DNA of 6,494 nt, from the NCBI GenBank assembly GCA_030598165.1, contig JAUVQL010000060.1:1-6494 (forward strand), in the 5' to 3' direction. Below the pieces are notes generated by a model. It saw only the letters and a list, made by a program, of their open reading frames with translations. It searched no databases and was not told where the DNA came from. The position numbers and the translations under genes were made by a program. Of the stretch, positions 1 through 4,975 are shown piece after piece (the first letter of the stretch is position 1; each line of letters starts with the position of its first letter). Source of the stretch: Acidobacteriota bacterium (lineage in GTDB: Bacteria; Acidobacteriota; Vicinamibacteria; Marinacidobacterales; SMYC01).

Positions 1-137
1 CCGAACGACTTGGCCGTGTCGAATCCTTCTTCTCCATTCGGAGCACTCTCAATCTCATAACCCGCTTTGCGGAAGAGCGTTCCGAGATAGACTCTCATGT
101 CTTTTTCGTCATCTATGATCAATACTTTCTTTGCCAT
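1..137 (-). CDS. Response regulator, receiver domain N-terminus (partial, runs off left edge)
   Basis: Only the first 45 codons are inside the window. They read as the start of a CheY-like receiver domain: a hydrophobic first strand (KKVLIIDDE) ending in the acidic pair Asp9-Asp10 that helps bind Mg2+, then an amphipathic helix and a second strand (GYEIESAPNGEEG). The phospho-accepting Asp, expected near residue 52-55, and any output domain lie beyond the edge. The ATG at 137 is preceded by GGAGAG about five bases upstream, which supports this start. The gene follows the solenoid-protein gene by 24 bases on the same strand and is probably co-transcribed with it. Whether it is a stand-alone receiver, a DNA-binding regulator or a sigma-54 activator cannot be told from this fragment. 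Confidence 0.88.
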   Translation of the reverse strand, partial: MAKKVLIIDDEKDMRVYLGTLFRKAGYEIESAPNGEEGFDTAKSF

Positions 138-161
138 CGATTCTCTCCAAGGGACGCGCGT

Positions 162-962
162 TCAATGGGCCTTTCCGTTTTGTACTAAAGCGGCTCGTGC
201 TTCCTGTGTGTCGATCCTCTTGAGCACGTCTCGAATCGGCTCACGAAGATCGGGCTTGTCCAAGCTACGGACCAGGCAAGCTACGAGCTCCGGACTCTTC
301 AGGTCGGCAAGCTCTTCGGTCGCGCACTTCTTGAGTGACGGATTCGGACTAGCGAGTCCTTGGCAGAGGTACTCAATGGCAAGCCCGCCTTCCTCGCCTC
401 CCATGCTGGCGATCGTGCCCAATGCCTTGAGTGCCTTCTCACTACGCCGGAACCTGCCGATAGCACGCACTCCGGCGATACCCCCTCCGTAGGCTTCTAC
501 GAATGCCTTGACGGCCTCGGGTGTCTTGCGCTCTTCCTTAACTTGTGTCGCCGCTACCGTTGCTTCTGCGAGATAGGACTCATCGGCGAAGTAGTCCACT
601 GCCATCCGCCGTGCAACAGGGTTGACTCTGGTGTCATAGGCGATGGACTCGATGAGCTCCTTGTCCGTGATGCGACTGAAGCACACTCCAATGAGCTCGA
701 TGTTCTCCCGATCTCTGATGATATCCGCAAGCAGCTTTTCGGACGAGATTCGCTCGGCCGCGACCAAACGGACATCGAGCCCCTTGGCATTCTTAACGAT
801 TTTCATCAAATGCCCGTCGTCGTTCACCCGGGAGACGGCGAGCAGGCGGATTTGAGGTGTCTCATCCGTCGAGGCTACGTCGACTAGAACATCGTCGTCT
901 TTCAGGTTCTCGACCTTGTCAAGCCGAGTGCGAAGACCATCTCCTTCCTCAAAAAGACTCAT
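162..962 (-). CDS. HEAT-like alpha-solenoid repeat protein, 266 aa
   Basis: This is a soluble protein with no signal peptide or membrane segment. The N-terminal half contains about four helical-pair repeats of roughly 24-26 residues (near 26-49, 51-74, 77-100 and 103-127). Each has the pattern L-x2-I/V-A-x-D...(V/I)RL-x-A-V-x-RI, followed by an acidic turn, which resembles HEAT/PBS-lyase-type repeats. The second half (about 146-248) is also helical, with repeat-like segments such as SPNPSLKKCATEELADL. Such solenoids usually act as protein-protein scaffolds, and no catalytic motif is visible. The start at 962 has AAGG-type purine-rich sequence just upstream. The gene lies 89 bases after the DsrK-like gene and 24 bases before the response-regulator gene. 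A role in assembling or signalling for the DsrMK-like complex is a guess from context only. Confidence 0.85.
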   Translation of the reverse strand: MSLFEEGDGLRTRLDKVENLKDDDVLVDVASTDETPQIRLLAVSRVNDDGHLMKIVKNAKGLDVRLVAAERISSEKLLADIIRDRENIELIGVCFSRITDKELIESIAYDTRVNPVARRMAVDYFADESYLAEATVAATQVKEERKTPEAVKAFVEAYGGGIAGVRAIGRFRRSEKALKALGTIASMGGEEGGLAIEYLCQGLASPNPSLKKCATEELADLKSPELVACLVRSLDKPDLREPIRDVLKRIDTQEARAALVQNGKAH

Positions 963-1051
963 CCTTCGACCTTCCCTTTCCTTGTTTTAGCGTTCAGGAC
1001 CGTTGTCGCTCATAGGTTTCACTATTGGGAAGTCGCTGGCCGGCGTTAGAT
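963..1051. other. 89-base gap between the DsrK-like and solenoid-protein genes
   Basis: I see no convincing terminator hairpin with a U-tract and no clear promoter here. The only structure is a short GC-rich near-palindrome around 1035-1047. The leftward transcript probably continues through it, although a weak internal promoter cannot be excluded. Confidence 0.4.
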
Positions 1052-2656
1052 CTAATGCCACTCCCACTCGATGAACCCGGGCTTCACGTCGACCATGCAG
1101 TTGACGATGAGCTCGGCAAGACCGTCATAGAGAATGCTGTGCTTTTCCCAGGCGGTGTAATTAGCCAAGATATCGCGCAATTGTCCCTTGCAGTTGGAGC
1201 AAGGAGCGCAGAGATATTTCTTGATCGATGGGTCGAGCTCGTCCTCGAATGCGTTCAACACTTGTTCGATCTTCTTACGACCCGCAATTTGTGCGCGCCA
1301 ATCAACGAAGTTGTGACTCGACATGATGGCGAAACCGCTTCCGCCGCCGCAGCAGTAGTTCTCAACGCCGTGGGGATACATTTCCCGATAGCGAGGGGCT
1401 ATCTTCTTCATGACGTCCCGTTGCGGTGAAACGATACCCATCAAGCGAACGAGGTTGCAGGGATCATGCATCGTGACCGGAAAGTCGTTTCTCGTGGGAT
1501 CGACTTTAATCCGGCCTTCATCGAGGAGACTCTTGAACGTCACCATGCAGCTCTCGCGAGGAATGTTCAGCTCGCCAGTAAGGACCCGGTCGGCAATGAT
1601 GGTCAAGGCTTTGTGGGCGTGACCGCATTCACCTAGTACGATCTTCTTGACCCCGAGCTTCTTCGCGGCTTCAGCATGTTTGATGGCAACTCGGGCTAAC
1701 TGGAAATCATCGTACCAGACACCGTAATTGATGCTGTCGTAACCGGCGATCTCGCTGGACATGGTCCAGCTCAAACCGGCCGCTTCGAAGATCACCGCAA
1801 AAGCTCCCGGATTCAAAGGCCAGCTCATGATCTCACCGGCGTTGTGGAGCAGTAGAATGTCCGCGCCGTACTTGTCCCAAGGGGTCTCGATATTGAGGCC
1901 GGTTTTTTCCGAGACGTCCTCGTCGATGAACTCGATGTTGTCCTTGACCACGGCCGAGTTCATACCTGTCGAGGAGCCGACCTTGAGCTGCAGGACAGAC
2001 CCATCCTTGTGCAGCTCGCGAGCCGTGATGTTCATTTCCTGGCTGAACAACTTTCGAAGCTCGTGCGCGATGAGGGCATTGTCGACGCCGACGGGGCAGG
2101 TCTGCGCACAGCGACGGCATAAATTGCAGCGATAAGAGAGCTCTGCCAGCCGCGCTACAGTCGTCCAATTGAGCTCGATTTCACCGGCCTGCCAGGAAGC
2201 GAGAAGACCACCGTTACCTTTGACGTACTTCTTGTATAGACGTCGGAAAACCTCGGATCGGTAAGCGGGACGATAGATTGGGTTCTTTCCGCTGCCCTCG
2301 TAGATATGACAAGCGTCGGAACAAGTGTGGCAGGTTGCGCAATGTTCCATGGACAGGAGGAGAGGCTGAAGGAACGTCCAGTTGTTTTCTTTAGTGAAGA
2401 GCTTTTCCATGCCGGAGAGGAACAGAGTCACCAGCTCGTCCTCTTCTTCCTTGCTTGTGGGCTTGGGGATGCTCAAGGCAATGGTGTCGTCTAGCGTGGC
2501 TTCTAACTCCTCACGTGCTTTCTCGCTCAAGGGAGCAAAGTCGGGTGTGGACTCTGGAGTATCAAAAGGTGCCGGTAGCTGCTTGAAATCTTCCTTGTTG
2601 AGCTCGGAGAGCTTTTCCGACGGCTTGGAAATGTCCTCAATCTTGACCCGTTTCAT
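1052..2656 (-). CDS. DsrK/HdrD-like (Fe-S)-binding protein with CCG-type cysteine motifs, 534 aa
   Basis: This is probably the cytoplasmic catalytic subunit of a membrane heterodisulfide-reductase-like complex (DsrK, HmeD, TmcB or HdrD type) that exchanges electrons with a thiol/disulfide partner. Residues 1-95 are a polar, acidic N-terminal extension. A first [4Fe-4S] motif is C106-x2-C109-x2-C112-x3-C116, and a second is C177-x2-C180-x2-C183-x3-C187-P. The C-terminal half has a degenerate first cysteine-rich repeat with GECGH (C344). A fuller CCG-type motif follows: DPC (C400), 34 residues later C435-C436-G-G-G, then CAPCSNC (C483, C486, C489). In this family such cysteines hold the special active-site [4Fe-4S] cluster. 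I chose the ATG at 2656 because AGGAGG lies upstream of it and the start falls two bases after the membrane-subunit stop. The open frame extends upstream to 2740 but would then overlap that gene by 82 bases. With no dsrJOP or dsrC nearby, the true substrate is unknown. Confidence 0.93.
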   Translation of the reverse strand: MKRVKIEDISKPSEKLSELNKEDFKQLPAPFDTPESTPDFAPLSEKAREELEATLDDTIALSIPKPTSKEEEDELVTLFLSGMEKLFTKENNWTFLQPLLLSMEHCATCHTCSDACHIYEGSGKNPIYRPAYRSEVFRRLYKKYVKGNGGLLASWQAGEIELNWTTVARLAELSYRCNLCRRCAQTCPVGVDNALIAHELRKLFSQEMNITARELHKDGSVLQLKVGSSTGMNSAVVKDNIEFIDEDVSEKTGLNIETPWDKYGADILLLHNAGEIMSWPLNPGAFAVIFEAAGLSWTMSSEIAGYDSINYGVWYDDFQLARVAIKHAEAAKKLGVKKIVLGECGHAHKALTIIADRVLTGELNIPRESCMVTFKSLLDEGRIKVDPTRNDFPVTMHDPCNLVRLMGIVSPQRDVMKKIAPRYREMYPHGVENYCCGGGSGFAIMSSHNFVDWRAQIAGRKKIEQVLNAFEDELDPSIKKYLCAPCSNCKGQLRDILANYTAWEKHSILYDGLAELIVNCMVDVKPGFIEWEWH

Positions 2657-2658
2657 CT

Positions 2659-3588
2659 TTAACCATCCTCCTCGACGCCCGAGGTCGCAATGTCCACCCA
2701 GTTTTTCTTTCCGTCTCCACGAATGTGAGGTGCCGCCCAACTAACGGGATACTGAAGTGCCTTACCTACCTTTTGTTCGATCTTTCCTCCAGGAAACGAT
2801 GGCTCGTCACTCCAACGGATATCGTGATACATGAACCACTTTGTGAAGAAGTGGGACATGTGGGTGATTGGAATGTAAGCCACCAGAATCGACGCAAGAA
2901 CGATTTCGGCCGCCAGGAGCGGCCCACCGCTAAATGCAAAATTGAACGAAAGCAAGTTCTCGAAATAGGTCCGCAACTGAACGAAATAGAGATCACCTGA
3001 AGCCTGTGCCGCAATCGCCACTACGAATGTCACAATGAAGAATATGAGGTTGAAAAAATCAATGCCTTTGGTGTACTCACGATAGTCGGTGTTGAAGATA
3101 CGCCGGGCCAGGAGTGCTAGAGCTCCAATCAAGCCAAGAAATAGTCCCGCCCATCCGACCAAATAGGTTATTTGGTAAACGGATTTGCCGAAGAAACTAC
3201 CTTCTGCAGTTACGTTGACTCCTGCTACCGTTGCAATCGCGCCAACGACGAGGAGCACTATCAATCCGATCAGCAAATAGAGGCCGAAGTGGAACGGAAA
3301 GGACCGGAGCCAGTGCTTCTTGTTGTGCTCTCGAACGCCGGCGAGCCAGAGGATCTCGGGGACCATCACCTTCATCTCACCGATGACGGAGGACTCGCGA
3401 GGTTTGGTCCACCAATCGAGCTCTTCAAGATAGGAGCCTCCATAATGGGCCCTTCCTTTTTCGTGGGCCACGGGGTAGAGCTCCCATCGGAGGTGAATGG
3501 GTAACGAGGCATATTTTACGAAGCGTGAGACCACAGCAATGACGAACACTGCCGCGGCTGCAAAAGTGACCATTGGAACAAAACCCAT
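2659..3588 (-). CDS. NarI/DsrM-like cytochrome b membrane subunit, 309 aa
   Basis: This is an integral membrane protein of the respiratory nitrate reductase gamma-subunit family, in the DsrM, HmeC or TmcC branch. It is expected to bind heme b and link the (mena)quinone pool to the Fe-S subunit encoded next. Five hydrophobic segments are visible, at about residues 3-24, 97-120, 137-161, 176-196 and 222-247. Candidate heme-ligand histidines sit at membrane borders: H92 and H100 (RSFPFHFGLYLLIG), and H243 and H246 (ITHMSHFF), with H255 nearby. The long loop between helices 1 and 2 contains the family-typical stretch LEELDWWTKPRESS. The C-terminal tail (about 257-309) is soluble. The ATG at 3588 has an AAAGGA ribosome binding site. 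The gene starts 22 bases after the Rrf2 gene and ends two bases before the DsrK-like gene, so the two subunits should be made together. Exact heme ligands need alignment. Confidence 0.92.
   Translation of the reverse strand: MGFVPMVTFAAAAVFVIAVVSRFVKYASLPIHLRWELYPVAHEKGRAHYGGSYLEELDWWTKPRESSVIGEMKVMVPEILWLAGVREHNKKHWLRSFPFHFGLYLLIGLIVLLVVGAIATVAGVNVTAEGSFFGKSVYQITYLVGWAGLFLGLIGALALLARRIFNTDYREYTKGIDFFNLIFFIVTFVVAIAAQASGDLYFVQLRTYFENLLSFNFAFSGGPLLAAEIVLASILVAYIPITHMSHFFTKWFMYHDIRWSDEPSFPGGKIEQKVGKALQYPVSWAAPHIRGDGKKNWVDIATSGVEEDG
2667..2672 (-). promoter_or_regulatory. Ribosome binding site deciding the start of the DsrK-like gene
   Basis: AGGAGG is read on the minus strand, ten bases before the ATG at 2656. 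It lies inside the last codons of the upstream membrane-subunit gene. This indicates translational coupling and argues against the upstream in-frame ATG at 2740. Confidence 0.75.
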
Positions 3589-3610
3589 TGCGCGCCGTCC
3601 TTTTTTTCGG

Positions 3611-4081
3611 TTAATGCGTCACGAGACTGCGTTCTACATCCATCTTGTGCAGTTCTTCTTTCACCTTTTCCGGCCAACTCTTGCTCAACATGTCTGCCAA
3701 CGTGTATTCATCCAGGACTGCCGTAATCCTGCGGTTGATGAGCCTCCACAGGTCTCTACAGTTGCAGAAATCGCTGAATATGCAAAGCTCTGGTTCTAAC
3801 GCGCAATCGGCTATGGCGACGGGTCCGATGGCTGCTTCGATGATGTCTCCCAGCTTGATCTCGTCAGTCTGTTTCGACAGGACGTAACCCCCGGCCCGGC
3901 CCGAACGCCCCCGAATCAATGCGGCGTTTTTGAGGGGAACGACGAGATGGTCCAAATATCGACGTGAGATACCCGACTGGCGAGAGATATCTCCAAGTCC
4001 CACCGGTTCCCCGTCCGAGGAGAGTTTCCCTAGAGCAATCATGAACCGGAGGGAATAACGTGCTCTCGTTCTGATTTTCAT
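3611..4081 (-). CDS. Rrf2-family transcriptional regulator with C-terminal cysteine cluster, 156 aa
   Basis: The N-terminal winged helix begins MKIRTRARYSLRFMIAL, as is typical of Rrf2/IscR proteins. The helix-turn-helix covers about residues 27-55 (GDISRQSGISRRYLDHL), and the wing is GRSGRAGGYVLSK at 58-70. After the dimerisation helix come Cys93, Cys100, Cys106 and Cys108, within ADCALEPELCIFSDFCNCRDLW read in parts. This is the place where IscR, NsrR and RsrR bind an Fe-S cluster, so redox, NO or Fe-S sensing is likely. The spacing C-x6-C-x5-C-x-C is not the classic IscR one. The ATG at 4081 follows AGGAG with six bases between. The gene is first in the leftward cluster and sits directly downstream of a large inverted repeat (4103-4140), which suggests autoregulation and control of the DsrMK-like genes. 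Confidence 0.93.
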   Translation of the reverse strand: MKIRTRARYSLRFMIALGKLSSDGEPVGLGDISRQSGISRRYLDHLVVPLKNAALIRGRSGRAGGYVLSKQTDEIKLGDIIEAAIGPVAIADCALEPELCIFSDFCNCRDLWRLINRRITAVLDEYTLADMLSKSWPEKVKEELHKMDVERSLVTH

Positions 4082-4102
4082 TTTCGACTCCTGCCGGTCC
4101 TG

Positions 4103-4140
4103 CTAATTCCTATAACTCCTATATCTCCGCTAGGAATTAG
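4103..4140. promoter_or_regulatory. Candidate Rrf2 operator: 10-bp perfect inverted repeat with internal 9-bp tandem
   Basis: CTAATTCCTA (4103-4112) and TAGGAATTAG (4131-4140) are exact reverse complements separated by 18 bases. Inside them a 9-base unit repeats in tandem: TCCTATAAC (4108-4116), TCCTATATC (4117-4125) and a diverged TCCGCTAGG (4126-4134). The element lies 22-59 bases before the regulator's ATG. It covers the transcription start predicted from the sigma-54 promoter just upstream (about 4137). That position suits a repressor roadblock by the adjacent Rrf2 protein. In RNA the arms could also pair as a leader hairpin. The identity of the binding protein is inferred. Confidence 0.6.
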
Positions 4141-4147
4141 TCATTAA

Positions 4148-4163
4148 TGCGAGAAGCGTGCCA
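4148..4163 (-). promoter_or_regulatory. Sigma-54 (-24/-12) promoter for the Rrf2-DsrMK-like operon
   Basis: On the minus strand the sequence is TGGCACGCTTCTCGCA. Compared with the RpoN consensus TGGCACG-N4-TTGC(A/T), it has the full -24 block and a single mismatch in the -12 block (TCGC for TTGC). The invariant GG and GC are ten bases apart (GG at 4162-4161, GC at 4150-4149). The predicted transcription start is near 4137, giving a leader of about 56 bases before the ATG at 4081. Such promoters need an enhancer-binding ATPase activator. Confidence 0.68.
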
Positions 4164-4300
4164 CGGTTTCTCCAGCACTGTGGTTTGTGGCTTATTGATT
4201 GGATCGAGGGAGTTTATCGGCAGGAGGGTGCTGAGGGCGTGAGATCTTCTGCGTACCTGATGCGTGCCAGGTCCCCCATCTGTTGGGTCAGTTGCCACAG

Positions 4301-4313
4301 TAAACCCTTGATA
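4301..4313 (-). promoter_or_regulatory. Candidate IHF site
   Basis: On the minus strand TATCAAGGGTTTA matches the IHF consensus WATCAA-N4-TTR at every fixed position. It lies between the leftward sigma-54 promoter and the main candidate activator site at 4403-4433, where DNA bending would be useful. A short consensus such as this can occur by chance in AT-rich DNA. Confidence 0.3.
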
Positions 4314-4332
4314 TTAAACAAGTTAATCAAGG
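4306..4332. repeat. 7-bp inverted repeat with an FNR/CRP-like half
   Basis: CCTTGAT (4306-4312) and ATCAAGG (4326-4332) are exact reverse complements 13 bases apart. Within them, TTGAT-ATTA-AACAA (4308-4321) differs at one position from the FNR-type consensus TTGAT-N4-ATCAA. It may bind an anaerobic CRP/FNR-family regulator, but it also overlaps the IHF-like match, so the assignment is open. Confidence 0.3.
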
Positions 4333-4367
4333 CCAAATCGATAAAACCGTGCCCCAATTCGATAAAA
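4333..4367 (+). repeat. Direct repeat with 21-bp period
   Basis: CCAAATCGATAAAA (4333-4346) recurs as CCAATTCGATAAAA (4354-4367), with 13 of 14 bases identical and a 21-base offset. That is two helical turns, so proteins bound to the copies would sit on the same face of the DNA, as with tandem activator sites. No known factor is recognised. Confidence 0.5.
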
Positions 4368-4402
4368 TCCATAATGCGTGACACTGGCTAAACGTCTCAT
4401 AT

Positions 4403-4433
4403 CTGAAACATTGGAACGTCATAGTTGTTTCAG
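4403..4433. promoter_or_regulatory. Candidate enhancer (UAS) for a sigma-54 activator
   Basis: CTGAAACA (4403-4410) and TGTTTCAG (4426-4433) form a perfect 8-bp inverted repeat with a 15-base spacer. Its centre is about 127 bases upstream of the start predicted for the rightward sigma-54 promoter, a usual distance for an enhancer-binding protein dimer site. The activator is unknown. Confidence 0.5.
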
Positions 4434-4455
4434 TCCTGTGACATTTCGAGGACTG
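4431..4455. repeat. 7-bp inverted repeat abutting the candidate enhancer
   Basis: CAGTCCT (4431-4437) and AGGACTG (4449-4455) are exact reverse complements with an 11-base spacer. The left arm shares its first three bases with the end of the neighbouring 8-bp inverted repeat. It could be a second operator or a competing site, about 100 bases upstream of the predicted rightward start. Confidence 0.4.
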
Positions 4456-4518
4456 CTTGCCATGGGGCATGTCGAGCAAATCTATAGGAAACAGTATCTT
4501 AGCGGTTTTGCAACGTTG

Positions 4519-4534
4519 TGGCTCGGGAATTGCT
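4519..4534 (+). promoter_or_regulatory. Sigma-54 (-24/-12) promoter for the NifX-like/second DsrK-like genes
   Basis: TGGCTCGGGAATTGCT matches the RpoN consensus TGGCACG-N4-TTGC(A/T) with one mismatch (T for A in the -24 block). GG at 4520-4521 and GC at 4532-4533 are exactly ten bases apart. The predicted transcription start is near 4545, leaving a leader of only about 14 bases with a purine-rich AGAGAAAG before the ATG at 4559. This supports that ATG over in-frame upstream starts. Confidence 0.72.
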
Positions 4535-4558
4535 CATACAGGTAGCAGAGAAAGCAAC

Positions 4559-4975
4559 ATGGAGAAGAAGGTTGCCATTCCGCATTACCAGGACGAAGTC
4601 GCGCCGTGCTTCGAGGCCACGGCGGCCATCACCATCTTCACGGTTCATCGCCGCAAGGTGGTCAAGAAAACCAGTTTCTCTCTTCAAAGCCGGGAAGCTT
4701 TGGATCGCGTCCGCCTCCTCCGTGACCAAGAAGTCGGCACCTTGATTTGTGGAGGATTGCAGGCCTCCTTTGAGGACCTGCTCCGCGCCAGCGGAATCCG
4801 CGTGTTTTCTTGGGTCTCCGGTCGTGTGGACGAGCTCCTGGTCCTTTTCCTCGAAGGCCAATTGATCCCCGGGACAGGTCGTCTCGTTGGACCAAGCGAC
4901 CCGTACCTGAAACGTCCCACTGATTTGAAGGTCCCGCAAGATAGACACAAGAAAGGAATGTCGAGGCTCCCATGA
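4559..4975 (+). CDS. NifX/NifB-type dinitrogenase iron-molybdenum cofactor-binding domain protein, 138 aa
   Basis: This is a small cytoplasmic protein of the NifX/NafY/NifB-C-terminal family, whose members bind Fe-S or Fe-Mo cofactor precursors. Family hallmarks are the first strand MEKKVAIPHYQDEVAPCFE, the central strand VGTLICGGLQ (residues 59-68) and the following helix-strand LLRASGIRVFSWVSGRVDELLVLFLEGQL (read in parts, about 74-102). Possible metal ligands are H9, C17 and C64. The last 35 residues are basic and look unstructured. No nif genes are visible, so a role in nitrogenase assembly is unlikely. Homologues in anaerobes are often orphan proteins of unknown role beside redox genes. 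The ATG at 4559 was chosen over the in-frame start region near 4457 because a sigma-54 promoter ends just before it. Its stop overlaps the next gene's ATG, so the two are translationally coupled. Confidence 0.85.
   Translation: MEKKVAIPHYQDEVAPCFEATAAITIFTVHRRKVVKKTSFSLQSREALDRVRLLRDQEVGTLICGGLQASFEDLLRASGIRVFSWVSGRVDELLVLFLEGQLIPGTGRLVGPSDPYLKRPTDLKVPQDRHKKGMSRLP

Larger units (their letters stand above)
4082..4558. other. Divergent intergenic regulatory region (477 bases)
   Basis: No convincing coding sequence lies here. The region contains two outward-facing sigma-54-type promoters, one large inverted repeat next to the Rrf2 gene, and several smaller inverted and direct repeats, listed separately. 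The stretch 4165-4300 holds little beyond a 5-bp inverted repeat, ACCTG-N8-CAGGT, at 4255-4272. Confidence 0.7.

Noticed and set aside
987..1013. Eight-codon minus-strand open frame upstream of the solenoid gene
   Set aside because: It has no ribosome binding site and is too short to separate from chance.
1025..1429. Plus-strand open frames opposite the DsrK-like gene
   Set aside because: They are antisense shadows of a strongly supported coding gene, with no domain-like sequence or ribosome binding site.
2657..2740. Upstream extension of the DsrK-like gene by 28 codons
   Set aside because: It would overlap the membrane-subunit gene by 82 bases, its residues are not family-like, and a strong AGGAGG site serves the ATG at 2656.
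4254..4269. A second TGGCACG block on the minus strand
   Set aside because: There is no TTGC-like -12 element at the right distance, so it looks like a decoy match.
4158..4391. 77-codon open frame on the plus strand in the intergenic region
   Set aside because: It has no ribosome binding site and no recognisable domain. It overlaps the leftward sigma-54 promoter and several repeats, so it is probably chance.
4463..4478. TGGGGCATGTCGAGCA as a sigma-54 promoter
   Set aside because: It has GG-N10-GC spacing but several mismatches in both blocks. The element at 4519-4534 is far better and better placed.
4457..4558. N-terminal extension of the NifX-like gene
   Set aside because: The family fold begins at MEKKVAIP, and the predicted transcription start (about 4545) lies inside the extension.
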